Positions 23,962 to 31,354 of a DNA stretch of 64,000 nucleotides are shown here, in pieces. A program made the translations under genes and the position numbers. Position 1 is the first letter of the stretch, and each line of letters begins with the position of its first letter. The stretch is from Ruminococcus sp. (GTDB lineage Bacteria > Bacillota > Clostridia > Oscillospirales > Ruminococcaceae), in the NCBI GenBank assembly GCA_017441505.1, contig JAFRXL010000043.1, positions 124,001 through 188,000 on the forward strand, in the 5' to 3' direction. The notes under the pieces were generated by a model. It ran no database searches. It was not told the origin of the DNA and worked only from the letters and a program-made list of their open reading frames with translations.

Positions 23962-24792
23962 CTAAATCATTCCGTCCATAAACATTTTCATCATCTCGTT
24001 AGTAAGACTGAGATCAGACGGCTGAAGTACAACATCTTCTCTTTTGACCCATTCAGCATATTTAAGTTCGGAGCTGTCCATATGTATTGTATCATCGCCG
24101 TCCACATCGCAATAGAAGCCAACAAGCAGGTCCGAAGCCATACCCCACGGCTGAGATTTATAATAACGGATATTTTTCACTTTAACGCCTGTTTCTTCCA
24201 TTACTTCACGCATAACAGTCTGTTCAAGAGTTTCACCTATTTCAGTAAAACCGGCTACAAGAGCATTATGTGCATAACCTGAACGATACTTTGTTATAAG
24301 TATCTTGTCTCCATTTATTACACCTACTATAACCGCAGGATTTATCCTCGGATAGATCACATTACCGCATTTAGTACATCTCATCGCACGCTCATTAGTA
24401 TCGTGTACAGTCCCGGAGCCGCATACTCCGCAAAAACGGCTTGAAGAGTACCATTTCCAAAGATGATAAGAAGTGTATGCAACAAGTAGTTCGATATTAG
24501 AGTTTACTTTCAGAGCTCTGAGTTCACGCATAGAGTAGGCTTCAAAACCGGATAGTTTTGGTTCATCACAGTTCATAGCGAGAAAGAAGCTGTTGTTATC
24601 AATTGAAAACAAATAAACATATTCTGTTTGTTTAGTCATGTCACTTAAAGTCGGAAAAATGATTTTTTCATCCTTATCGTCATAGTGAGCATGGATTCTG
24701 TCATTGCAAAAAGAAATTATAAAACTATCTTGTGAAGGTGATCTATTTGAAAACGCATTATATAGCTTGCTTGGAAAAATATCTTGGATCAT
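23962..24792 (-). CDS. nudC: NADH pyrophosphatase (Nudix, zinc-ribbon type)
   Basis: Hydrolyses NAD(H) or deNADs RNA in the NudC family. The 276-residue protein has an N-terminal NudC-like domain, a Cys4 zinc ribbon (CGVCG and CTKCG near residues 122-142), the linker YPRINPAVIVGV, and a full Nudix box G-FTEIG-E-...-REVMEETG near residue 180, followed by the family's SQPWGMASDLL motif (canonically SQPWPFP). The ATG at 24792 follows GGGAG; a longer frame to 24897 would run through the promoter. Probably first gene of a unit with the Pr6Pr gene. Confidence 0.9.
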   Translation of the reverse strand: MIQDIFPSKLYNAFSNRSPSQDSFIISFCNDRIHAHYDDKDEKIIFPTLSDMTKQTEYVYLFSIDNNSFFLAMNCDEPKLSGFEAYSMRELRALKVNSNIELLVAYTSYHLWKWYSSSRFCGVCGSGTVHDTNERAMRCTKCGNVIYPRINPAVIVGVINGDKILITKYRSGYAHNALVAGFTEIGETLEQTVMREVMEETGVKVKNIRYYKSQPWGMASDLLVGFYCDVDGDDTIHMDSSELKYAEWVKREDVVLQPSDLSLTNEMMKMFMDGMI

Positions 24793-24868
24793 AATTAACT
24801 CCCGAAAAATTTTCTTAGATAAGCACAGCACATATCCGTAATTCGGACAATAGTGCGTCACACACTTA

Positions 24869-24897
24869 ATTATATCATGAACATAATATAATGTCAA
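24869..24897 (-). promoter_or_regulatory. Perfect consensus sigma-A promoter of nudC
   Basis: Minus strand: TTGACA (24897-24892), 17-nt spacer, TATAAT (24874-24869); leader about 70 nt. Confidence 0.8.
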
Positions 24898-24900
24898 ATG

Positions 24901-24933
24901 AAAAGGACCGATGGTGCTAACATCAGTCCTTTA
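24901..24933 (-). terminator. Terminator of the Pro/Glu-rich secreted protein gene
   Basis: TAAAGGACTGATG pairs with CATCGGTCCTTTT on the minus strand (one mismatch), then TTTTC. It lies 55 nt past the stop at 24988 and ahead of the nudC promoter. Confidence 0.7.
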
Positions 24934-24987
24934 TGTATATAAACTATCGTCCTTTATTTTTATGAGAGAATTATAGAGAGGGTGCAA

Positions 24988-25767
24988 TCAGTTTTCTTCA
25001 ACAGTTTCCTCGGCAGCTTCTGTTGTATCTTCAACCTGTGTGTTTTCGATGTCCTTATGTGGACCGTGGTGAGGAGCTTTGTGCTCATGCGGCTTGATCT
25101 CTGGCTTCTCAGGAGCAGCAGGTGCCTCTGGAGCCGGAGCATTTTCGTCCTTTACTGGAGGAGTTGGTGGCTCTGGCTTTTCAGCATTCTCGTCAACAAC
25201 CGGAGCTTCTGGCTTTACAGGTGGCTCTGCTTCCGGCTTTGCAGGAGCTTCAGCATCCTCAGGCTTTACGAGCTCAGCAGGCTTCTTATCGTCAAATTTG
25301 ATTCCGTTAGTGCAGAAATCGAACCAATCTTTTTTAGCGTCGTCATCTTTGAAGTCGGAATTATCGAAATCAAAAGATTTAACGATCATATCCTTGATCT
25401 CTTTTACACCGATAGGCTTAACTGGCTTAGCGATCTCCTCAGCAGGTGCTTCTGCCTCATCTTCGTCCTTGACCTCAGGAGCAGGAGCTTCCTCGGAATC
25501 TTCGTCCTTAACTTCTGGTGCAGGGAGCTCTTCCTCTGTTGGAGCAGGAAGTTCTGGCTTTTCAGTTTCAGCAGCAGTTGTTTCCTCAACAATCTCAGCA
25601 GCATCTGTTGTTTCTTCAATAACAGTTTCTTCTACAGCTGTTGTGTTCTCAGCCTGCTTCTTTTCGTTTTTAGCAGCCTGATTGCTTGCAAATGCACTAA
25701 CACTTGTAGCGACTGAAAGTACGGATGCAGCAGCGATCGCAGAGATCAAAGTTTTTTTGTTTTTCAT
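24988..25767 (-). CDS. Secreted Pro/Glu/Lys-rich low-complexity protein
   Basis: 259 residues with a clear signal peptide (ISAIAAASVLSVATSVSAFA). The mature chain is an acidic Thr/Glu stretch, then two APEVKDED repeats, a short non-repetitive core at about residues 115-165 (IKDMIVKSFDFDNSDF and DWFDFCTNGIKFDD, with one Cys), then Pro/Glu/Ala repeats and a His-rich PHEHKAPHHGPHK tail. No enzyme motif or wall anchor is visible. Its composition resembles the outer tail of RsgI encoded upstream. The start has AAAAAGGAG. It is preceded by a SigI-type promoter. A long frame on the opposite strand is a composition artefact. Confidence 0.8.
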   Translation of the reverse strand: MKNKKTLISAIAAASVLSVATSVSAFASNQAAKNEKKQAENTTAVEETVIEETTDAAEIVEETTAAETEKPELPAPTEEELPAPEVKDEDSEEAPAPEVKDEDEAEAPAEEIAKPVKPIGVKEIKDMIVKSFDFDNSDFKDDDAKKDWFDFCTNGIKFDDKKPAELVKPEDAEAPAKPEAEPPVKPEAPVVDENAEKPEPPTPPVKDENAPAPEAPAAPEKPEIKPHEHKAPHHGPHKDIENTQVEDTTEAAEETVEEN

Positions 25768-25841
25768 GATTAAAGACTCCTTTTTAATTATATTCTCCGT
25801 TACCGGAGTTTTTTCACGCTTTCTGCGTTCTGTTTATAGAT

Positions 25842-25870
25842 TACGATAGTTGATATGAAAAAGTGGGGTA
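25842..25870 (-). promoter_or_regulatory. Candidate SigI promoter of the Pro/Glu-rich gene
   Basis: Minus strand: TACCCC (25870-25865), 19-nt spacer starting ACTTTTT, CGTA (25845-25842), then ATCTATAA. The same arrangement stands ahead of sigI itself. SigI promoters in Bacillus and C. thermocellum have a C-rich -35 and a CGWA -10. Confidence 0.6.
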
Positions 25871-25896
25871 GTACAAAAAATTTTTGAAAAAAGCAA

Positions 25897-25918
25897 AGTC
25901 CGCATTTTTTTGCGGACT
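25897..25918. terminator. Short hairpin
   Basis: AGTCCGCA/TGCGGACT with a T6 loop. It is upstream of the Pro/Glu-rich gene's promoter and may insulate it from rsgI transcription. Confidence 0.5.
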
Positions 25919-25939
25919 CTGCTCTTGAAGGTGATATAA

Positions 25940-26022
25940 GGCAACACCGCACAAAGCCCGCCTGACGGCTTTGCACTGAATCTACTGGCATATCTTCAAC
26001 ACAAGCTTTGTGCGGTGTTGCC
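25940..26022. repeat. 83-bp intergenic element with 18-bp perfect inverted ends
   Basis: GGCAACACCGCACAAAGC (25940-25957) and its exact complement (26005-26022). The interior holds a smaller hairpin AAAGCC/GGCTTT. It starts 8 nt after the rsgI stop. It looks like a dispersed intergenic repeat or miniature transposon end pair; it could also terminate rsgI. No transposase is present. Confidence 0.7.
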
Positions 26023-26029
26023 ATAAAAA

Positions 26030-27160
26030 TTATTGTAAGAAATCTGTATTTTCATCTATTACAGTCAGTTCGTCGTCAGGTGAGGGGAGTTCATGAATCT
26101 CCGGAGCCGGAGCTTCATCATCAGGATGTACCGGAGATTCGATCAACTCCTTATGTGGTGGGTGATGAACTGGCAGAGGAATTTCGGGTTCTGCTGTTTT
26201 TTCTTTATCCGGAACAGGCAGTTCGTTTTTAATGGTATCATCAGGCTTTACCGGTAAAGCTATATCGTTTTCCTTTGTTTGAGTATCATTGATTTCTTCG
26301 TGCTTATTCTCATGTGGAAGAACATCCGGTTTCTTGTCGTCCTCATGAGGATCATTGACATTATTATTCTTATGTTCTGTTTTTATATTATCTTTTGGCG
26401 GAACGATCATTTCGTGCTGTACCGGCGGCTGTTCCTGAGAATTTTTATTTTGGATCTGTCCTTTATTTGTACGTATCTCGTCTTCAGGAGGCTGTACTTT
26501 CGGAGCAGTATCCGGAGTATGTTCGTGAACATCAGGTGCTTTGGCGGGTTCTGTAACGAAAGGTGTAGGAACAGTGGTCGAAACAAAAGTCTCACTTACT
26601 TTGCTGCTGAATTCATTCATATCACGAACATTGAGCTTGTAATCGGAGAAATCATTTTCAAAGTCAGATCTATTATTTGAGTATCCCTCCGAGGATATGA
26701 AAATATCTACAGGATCGTTTTCGGATATATAGCCCTTTGAAACGCCTATTTCTATCAACTCATGAGCGGCAGTGAGCTTATCCTTGCCCTTAGCTTCATA
26801 GTCCTTGATTATTTCGTTTCCCTTGGAGCTGTCGCTTTTCAGATAAAGCACCTTGCCTTTTTTATTAAGGTACATTTTGATCTCAGCATCGGACGATATT
26901 AAGACGGTTGAGTAAACTTTGTAGTTCTGAACATAGTGATAATAACCTGTACCTGCAACGATAGCCACGCAAGCTGCTGCGGCAGCCACCGTCATAACTA
27001 TCCTGCGTTTACTTTTAGCAGTTTCGGTGTTTAGCATCAATATAGGGTCTGTAACGGTCTGTCCGACTTCATAATGTAAATTAGCGGCATTGACAAATCT
27101 TGAATCTTCGTCCATAAGTACTGCGTATCCCTTATGACATTCCATTACCATATATTTCAT
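26030..27160 (-). CDS. rsgI: RsgI-type membrane anti-sigma-I factor
   Basis: 376 residues. Residues 1-50 are the cytoplasmic RsgI N-terminal domain that holds SigI (MKYMVMECHKGYAVLM, then HYEVGQTVTDP). A transmembrane helix covers about 54-72. Residues 80-175 match the family's conserved extracytoplasmic domain (KVYSTVLISS, LNKKGKVLYL, KGKDKLTAAHELIEIGVSKGYI). Where other RsgI proteins have Asn-Pro, cut during activation, this one has Asp91-Ala92. The rest (about 195-376) is a Pro/Glu/His-rich disordered tail with no carbohydrate-binding module, unlike C. thermocellum RsgI1-6. Its start overlaps the sigI stop by 1 nt. Confidence 0.88.
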   Translation of the reverse strand: MKYMVMECHKGYAVLMDEDSRFVNAANLHYEVGQTVTDPILMLNTETAKSKRRIVMTVAAAAACVAIVAGTGYYHYVQNYKVYSTVLISSDAEIKMYLNKKGKVLYLKSDSSKGNEIIKDYEAKGKDKLTAAHELIEIGVSKGYISENDPVDIFISSEGYSNNRSDFENDFSDYKLNVRDMNEFSSKVSETFVSTTVPTPFVTEPAKAPDVHEHTPDTAPKVQPPEDEIRTNKGQIQNKNSQEQPPVQHEMIVPPKDNIKTEHKNNNVNDPHEDDKKPDVLPHENKHEEINDTQTKENDIALPVKPDDTIKNELPVPDKEKTAEPEIPLPVHHPPHKELIESPVHPDDEAPAPEIHELPSPDDELTVIDENTDFLQ

Positions 27161-27885
27161 TATCTTTCACCGCCTTTCAGTACCTGCATGATATGTCCAC
27201 GCATTATCTCGTATCCGTTTGTACAGATAAGAAGAACAGCCACAAGATAGCGTCGATGTCTTTCAAGTGATTTCCTTTCGACCTCAGCACCCTCAGCGAG
27301 TCTGGCGATAGGAACTTTCTTTGTCCTCAAAAAATCATTGAGTATCTCGGGATTATTTCTTGCATATCTGACAGCCTTCTGGCAAATTTCAAGAGTTCTG
27401 TGCTGTTTGGGGGAGTTTTCAGCAACATCGCTCATTGAAACGCCAAAATCATTCATCTGAGCAGAAAGCTCTTCGATCTCATTACGGGTAGCTTCACGAA
27501 GCTCATGTTCCTCATAATCATCGTGGTCATCGCTGATAGTATCGATAAGTTCGTTTTTATCGTCGTCATCAGTTGATGAATCAAGTGAAATAAGACCTGA
27601 ATTTCTTTTTTCTTTCCGGAAATTGTCGATAAGTCTGCTTCTGATCTGCAGGGAGGCAAATTTTAAAAAAGCACCTTTCAGCCTTGAATAGTTCCGGATA
27701 GCTTCATAGAAAGCGAACATGGCTATACTCAGCTCATCGTCGCTGTTATCAGGCGAGCGTTTAAGGAATTTTGCAGTCTCTGACTTTATAAAAGGCATAT
27801 ATGTCTCAATAAGTTCATCAGCAGCCTGACTGTCCTTTTTAGCTCTGTATACTTTAGAAACGAGTTCTTTTGCGTTTACGTCCAC
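27160..27885 (-). CDS. sigI: RNA polymerase sigma factor SigI
   Basis: 241 residues. The sigma-70 region 2 resembles SigI: SDDELSIAMFAFYEAIRNY then GAFLKFASLQIRSRLIDNFRKEKR. The C-terminal SigI-specific domain contains FGVSMSDVAENSPKQ and a helix-turn-helix ending ARLAEGAEVERKSLERHRRYL. In C. thermocellum SigI factors switch on cellulosome genes when RsgI senses polysaccharide. I chose the GTG at 27885 because GGGGGG lies seven bases upstream; a TTG at 27906 would be ahead of it. Translationally coupled to rsgI (TAATG). Confidence 0.9.
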   Translation of the reverse strand: MDVNAKELVSKVYRAKKDSQAADELIETYMPFIKSETAKFLKRSPDNSDDELSIAMFAFYEAIRNYSRLKGAFLKFASLQIRSRLIDNFRKEKRNSGLISLDSSTDDDDKNELIDTISDDHDDYEEHELREATRNEIEELSAQMNDFGVSMSDVAENSPKQHRTLEICQKAVRYARNNPEILNDFLRTKKVPIARLAEGAEVERKSLERHRRYLVAVLLICTNGYEIMRGHIMQVLKGGER

Positions 27886-27914
27886 TTGACCACCCCCCAA
27901 GATCAATTATAGAA

Positions 27915-27944
27915 TACGAATGGTATACCCTCAAAAACGGGGTA
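27915..27944 (-). promoter_or_regulatory. Candidate autoregulated SigI promoter
   Basis: Minus strand: TACCCC (27944-27939), 20-nt spacer starting GTTTTTG, CGTA (27918-27915), then TTCTATAA. Matches the element ahead of the Pro/Glu-rich gene in both boxes and in the flanking TCTATAA. Leader about 25 nt. Confidence 0.6.
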
Positions 27945-28007
27945 TCAGGAAAAATTTCTATATAAATAATAACAGAAACTGAAAATAATTTCAAGTATTG
28001 GAACTGA

Positions 28008-28036
28008 TTGAAATAAAATGTGATATGTGATATGAT
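28008..28036 (+). promoter_or_regulatory. Sigma-A promoter of the ECF sigma gene
   Basis: TTGAAA (28008-28013), 17-nt spacer, TATGAT (28031-28036). A GGAAC that could be an ECF -35 lies at 28000-28004, but no matching -10 is seen. Confidence 0.5.
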
Positions 28037-28124
28037 AAAAAGGTGAAAAAATTTGTAACGTTTTGAATTATCAAGCCACTAACATACAGAAGCTTCTGAA
28101 AAAAGGAAAGGAGGGGACAGGGCG

Positions 28125-28610
28125 ATGAAAAAAGAGATCGAGGAATACTATGAAAAATACGGCAGAAAAGTCTATGCATATCTTCTTAGCATAACTCATG
28201 AACCAGATATATCTCAGGAGCTGATGCAGGAGACATTCTGTCAGGCTATAAAGTCGCTTGACAGATTTGAAGGCAAGTGTTCTGTATTTACGTGGTTGTG
28301 TCAGATAGCAAAGTACCTATGGCAGAATGAGCTGAAAAGAAGAAAATATCATCCTTCCACCGACAAAGAGCCTGATCCTTCTGCACTTGATATAGGAGTC
28401 ATACCGCCTGATAAAGCCGCAGAAAGTGCGAATTCTAAAATGTTCGTGCTGAAGCAGATACATAGTCTGCCTGAGAAAGAAAAAGAGGTTATTTTGCTAA
28501 GAGCAACAGGTTCTATGACATTTGCCGAAATAGGAGAGCTTTTTGGGAAAACTGAAAGTTGGGCGAGAGTGACATTCTATCGTGCAAAACATAAATTGAA
28601 AAAGGAGTGA
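28125..28610 (+). CDS. ECF-type RNA polymerase sigma factor
   Basis: 161 residues with region 2 (YLLSITHEPDISQELMQETF ... FTWLCQIAKYLWQNELKRRK) and region 4 (LPEKEKEVILLRATGSMTFAEIGELF then SWARVTFYRAKHKLKKE) separated by an acidic/Pro linker. Strong GGAGGGG ribosome site. Four bases separate it from the gene for its presumed anti-sigma partner, the standard ECF pair arrangement. Divergent from sigI. The signal and regulon cannot be read from the sequence. Confidence 0.92.
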   Translation: MKKEIEEYYEKYGRKVYAYLLSITHEPDISQELMQETFCQAIKSLDRFEGKCSVFTWLCQIAKYLWQNELKRRKYHPSTDKEPDPSALDIGVIPPDKAAESANSKMFVLKQIHSLPEKEKEVILLRATGSMTFAEIGELFGKTESWARVTFYRAKHKLKKE

Positions 28611-28614
28611 TATT

Positions 28615-29388
28615 ATGAAATGTAACATTATAAGAGACCTTCTTCCACTCTATTGCGATGACATGGCATCCGATGAGAGCAGGGAAGAGATAGATATACA
28701 CCTTGCATCGTGTGAAGAATGCAAGAAAATATATGAAGATATGAAAAGCGGCAGGATAGAGATAAAAAATAATTTTGAAAATCTTGATCCTCTTAAAAAG
28801 GTACGCAGAAAAATTTGGACTATGCGTATTACAGCAGTTTTAGCAGTTATTGTAATGATATTTTCAGGCTGTTATTTCTTCCTGTGCAAAAATCCGTCAC
28901 TTGCGAAAGCAAAGCAGGTTGACTGCACTACAGAGACTGATCTTTACGGTAAAGCCTATCTGTACGAAAAAGACGGGAAGCGTGATTATGTATGTATACC
29001 TAATAATGCAGAATTTACGGAAGATACAGTGAAGGACTGTGTTTATATGGACGGTGAACTGCTTAAAGATAAGGAAGGGAATAATGTACCTGCCGGCGGT
29101 GAAATGATTCCGGACGGACAAATTATTATTCATATTGATGTAGATACGTTCCTGACCTGCATTAAAACAAAACTTGACAGCTACGGCTCTAATGATGATC
29201 TCTGGATTTATCCGTGTCTGCCTTTCGGACAGGATATGGGGTGCTGTTATGAGTGTAAAGATGATCTCCGTCTGGAGTATTCAGTGGCTTACAGTCTGGT
29301 AACAGAAAATCAATTACTCACCATACACTGCAAGGATAAGGATATAAAGCTCGATATAAAGAAAATAGCTGAAGAAGCTATATCGTAA
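28615..29388 (+). CDS. Zinc-finger anti-sigma factor, membrane-anchored
   Basis: 257 residues. The N-terminus has the anti-sigma zinc-finger pattern: Cys3 and then HLASCEEC at about residues 29-36, preceded by LLPLYCDDMASDESREEI, as in many Firmicute ECF anti-sigmas. A single transmembrane helix lies at about 64-84. The outer domain (about 90-257) has six or so Cys and no motif I recognise; it is probably the sensor. Encoded 4 nt after its ECF sigma. Confidence 0.85.
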   Translation: MKCNIIRDLLPLYCDDMASDESREEIDIHLASCEECKKIYEDMKSGRIEIKNNFENLDPLKKVRRKIWTMRITAVLAVIVMIFSGCYFFLCKNPSLAKAKQVDCTTETDLYGKAYLYEKDGKRDYVCIPNNAEFTEDTVKDCVYMDGELLKDKEGNNVPAGGEMIPDGQIIIHIDVDTFLTCIKTKLDSYGSNDDLWIYPCLPFGQDMGCCYECKDDLRLEYSVAYSLVTENQLLTIHCKDKDIKLDIKKIAEEAIS

Positions 29389-29394
29389 ATTTGA

Positions 29395-29427
29395 AAAGCT
29401 GTGAAGTATCGCCTGCTTCACAGCTTT
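29395..29427 (+). terminator. Terminator of the ECF sigma operon
   Basis: AAAGCTGTGAAG/CTTCACAGCTTT, 12-bp perfect stem, then ATTTTT. Confidence 0.85.
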
Positions 29428-29531
29428 ATTTTTAACAATGATTTTATATCAGAAACCACAACGTATGTAAAGATGTTTTATAATATGACAAAAAGTGGTC
29501 AGACAAGATATAAAAATGAACAAAAAATCTA

Positions 29532-29561
29532 TTGACAATTATTATACAAATGAGATATAAT
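29532..29561 (+). promoter_or_regulatory. Sigma-A promoter of the CE2 esterase gene
   Basis: TTGACA (29532-29537), 18-nt spacer, TATAAT (29556-29561). Confidence 0.75.
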
Positions 29562-29621
29562 TATTTTGTAAATTATATATTTTTAAAGCATAGCGTACTA
29601 TGAAAGGGGTGTTTTTTCTTT

Positions 29622-31340
29622 ATGAAAAAGAAAATAGTACCTGCTGCTTTAGCGGTATCGGCGGCTGCGGTCATAGGCACAAACGTCCACGCTGCCGGAG
29701 CTAAATATAACAGCAATGATCTGAAAGATCTAAACGATTATCTGCTCGGAAAGGGAGGACTGAGCGGAGATTTCGACCTCGATGATGATGGCGTAGTCGA
29801 CGGATTTGATATGGTTCTTATGAGGAGAGCAATGCTTGATCTGGGAGAATTCAAGCAGACTGTTTGTCCTGCATCAGAGGAAAATGTCAAATTCATAGGC
29901 CGAAATTTGGTGAAAGACGATGTGACATGGCTCGTTCACAGCGGATCAGCAGTAGAATTTACGGTTACTGCAAGATCGGCTGAGCTCGATATTAACGCTG
30001 GATCAGGCATTTCCAGCGACAAGGATCAGGCTCCGAGATATGCCGTTCTCATCAACGATGAAGTAATACTTGATGATGTTATTACAAGTTCAAAACGTAC
30101 TGTTGAACTGTTCAGCGGTGAACAGCTAAGGACCGTTAAGGTCAAGGTAATACATCTTTCCGAGGCAAACAGCGGTGTTATGGGAGTTTCCGCTATAAGA
30201 ACAGATTCAAGTATTTCTGATCCGGTAAAACCGACTCCGGAAAAAGACCTCCGGATAGAGTTTATAGGAGACTCAATAACCTGTGCCTATGGTGTAGAGG
30301 GAGCTTCACAGAATGAATCCTTCAAGACAACTACTGAAAACTTTATGAAATCCTATGCGTACCTTACTGCCCAGAAGCTTGATGCTGATTACAGTGCAGT
30401 AAGTTACAGCGGTCACGGAATTATTTCCGGATATACATCCGGCGAGAAGAATACCGGACAGCTCGTTCCTCCATATTACGAGATGATCGGCAAATTCTCT
30501 CCGTATAACGTTTCATGGGATTTCTCAGCAAAGCCCAATGATGTGGTAGTTATAAATCTTGGAACAAATGATTCAAGCTACATCGATAAGGACTTTGAAG
30601 CACGTTCACCGGAATTTACCGTTGAATACGAAAAATTCCTTGTTCAGGTAAGAAAGAATAATCCGGACGCATATATCATATGCACACTTGGTACAATGGG
30701 CGGAGCTGACGAATATAAGCTTATTGAGGAAGCAGTTGCCAATTACAAGAAAAATACCGGTGATGAGCGTATCATGAACTACTGGTCTGTTACGCACACT
30801 CAGTCCGACGGATATGGTTCTGACTGGCATCCAAGTGAGAAAACTCAGCAGCGTAGTGCATATGTACTTGCCGATAAAATATGTCAGGTACTTGGCATTG
30901 AATCGGATCAGATAGGTCTTGATATGGCATCTGATGCAGAGTATGAGCTTGTTTGCGACAAGGAGTCCGGAGCAAATGCGGCTTCTTACTTCTCTGATTA
31001 TGACCGTTCATTCTGGATGAATACTGTAACAGGCGGAACTGAGCCTGATGACATCGAAGCAAGGGTAAAAGGCATAGATATAAAAGAAGGCGGAAAATAT
31101 CGTCTTACATTCAAGTGCACTTCTCCTGCGGGAATGGAAATACCTGTTTTACTGAGAAGCAAAGACGGCTCCGAGGTGTATTATACAGGTAAATTCGCAG
31201 GCGGCGGAGAAAAAGTACCGTTTGAAACCGAGTTCACATCTCCGGCGACTGACAAAAATGCTGAGATAGTGCTCCAGATCGGCGGAAAAGACTATTCAAA
31301 TGTTTCACTGTATGAGTTAAAGCTCGAAAAGATAGGATAA
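29622..31340 (+). CDS. Dockerin-bearing CE2-type acetyl-xylan esterase
   Basis: A secreted 572-residue protein with signal peptide (1-25). Residues about 30-77 are dockerin-like: a first helix half (NSNDLKDLNDYLLGK) lacking the acidic calcium loop in front of it, then a complete second half (GDFDLDDDGVVDGFDMVLMRRAM). Residues about 90-205 form a jelly-roll and 210-425 an SGNH hydrolase: nucleophile in FIGDSITCAYG, oxyanion NLGTNDSS, and SDWHPS with the catalytic His. The jelly-roll plus SGNH order is the CE2 layout. A C-terminal CBM4-9-like domain (440-570) follows. The likely job is deacetylating xylan or mannan. RBS AAAGGGG. Confidence 0.88.
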   Translation: MKKKIVPAALAVSAAAVIGTNVHAAGAKYNSNDLKDLNDYLLGKGGLSGDFDLDDDGVVDGFDMVLMRRAMLDLGEFKQTVCPASEENVKFIGRNLVKDDVTWLVHSGSAVEFTVTARSAELDINAGSGISSDKDQAPRYAVLINDEVILDDVITSSKRTVELFSGEQLRTVKVKVIHLSEANSGVMGVSAIRTDSSISDPVKPTPEKDLRIEFIGDSITCAYGVEGASQNESFKTTTENFMKSYAYLTAQKLDADYSAVSYSGHGIISGYTSGEKNTGQLVPPYYEMIGKFSPYNVSWDFSAKPNDVVVINLGTNDSSYIDKDFEARSPEFTVEYEKFLVQVRKNNPDAYIICTLGTMGGADEYKLIEEAVANYKKNTGDERIMNYWSVTHTQSDGYGSDWHPSEKTQQRSAYVLADKICQVLGIESDQIGLDMASDAEYELVCDKESGANAASYFSDYDRSFWMNTVTGGTEPDDIEARVKGIDIKEGGKYRLTFKCTSPAGMEIPVLLRSKDGSEVYYTGKFAGGGEKVPFETEFTSPATDKNAEIVLQIGGKDYSNVSLYELKLEKIG

Positions 31341-31354
31341 AGAGAGGTACTGAT

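Noticed and set aside
24982-25716. Long plus-strand open frames (up to 244 codons) opposite the Pro/Glu-rich gene
   Set aside because: They are reverse complements of Pro/Glu/Ala codons, giving Ser/Leu/Cys- or Ser/Gly/Ala-rich nonsense; the minus-strand frame has a signal peptide, ribosome site, promoter and terminator.
28000-28028. ECF-type autoregulatory promoter starting with GGAAC
   Set aside because: No matching -10 (CGTC-like) at 16-17 nt; a sigma-A promoter fits better at 28008-28036.
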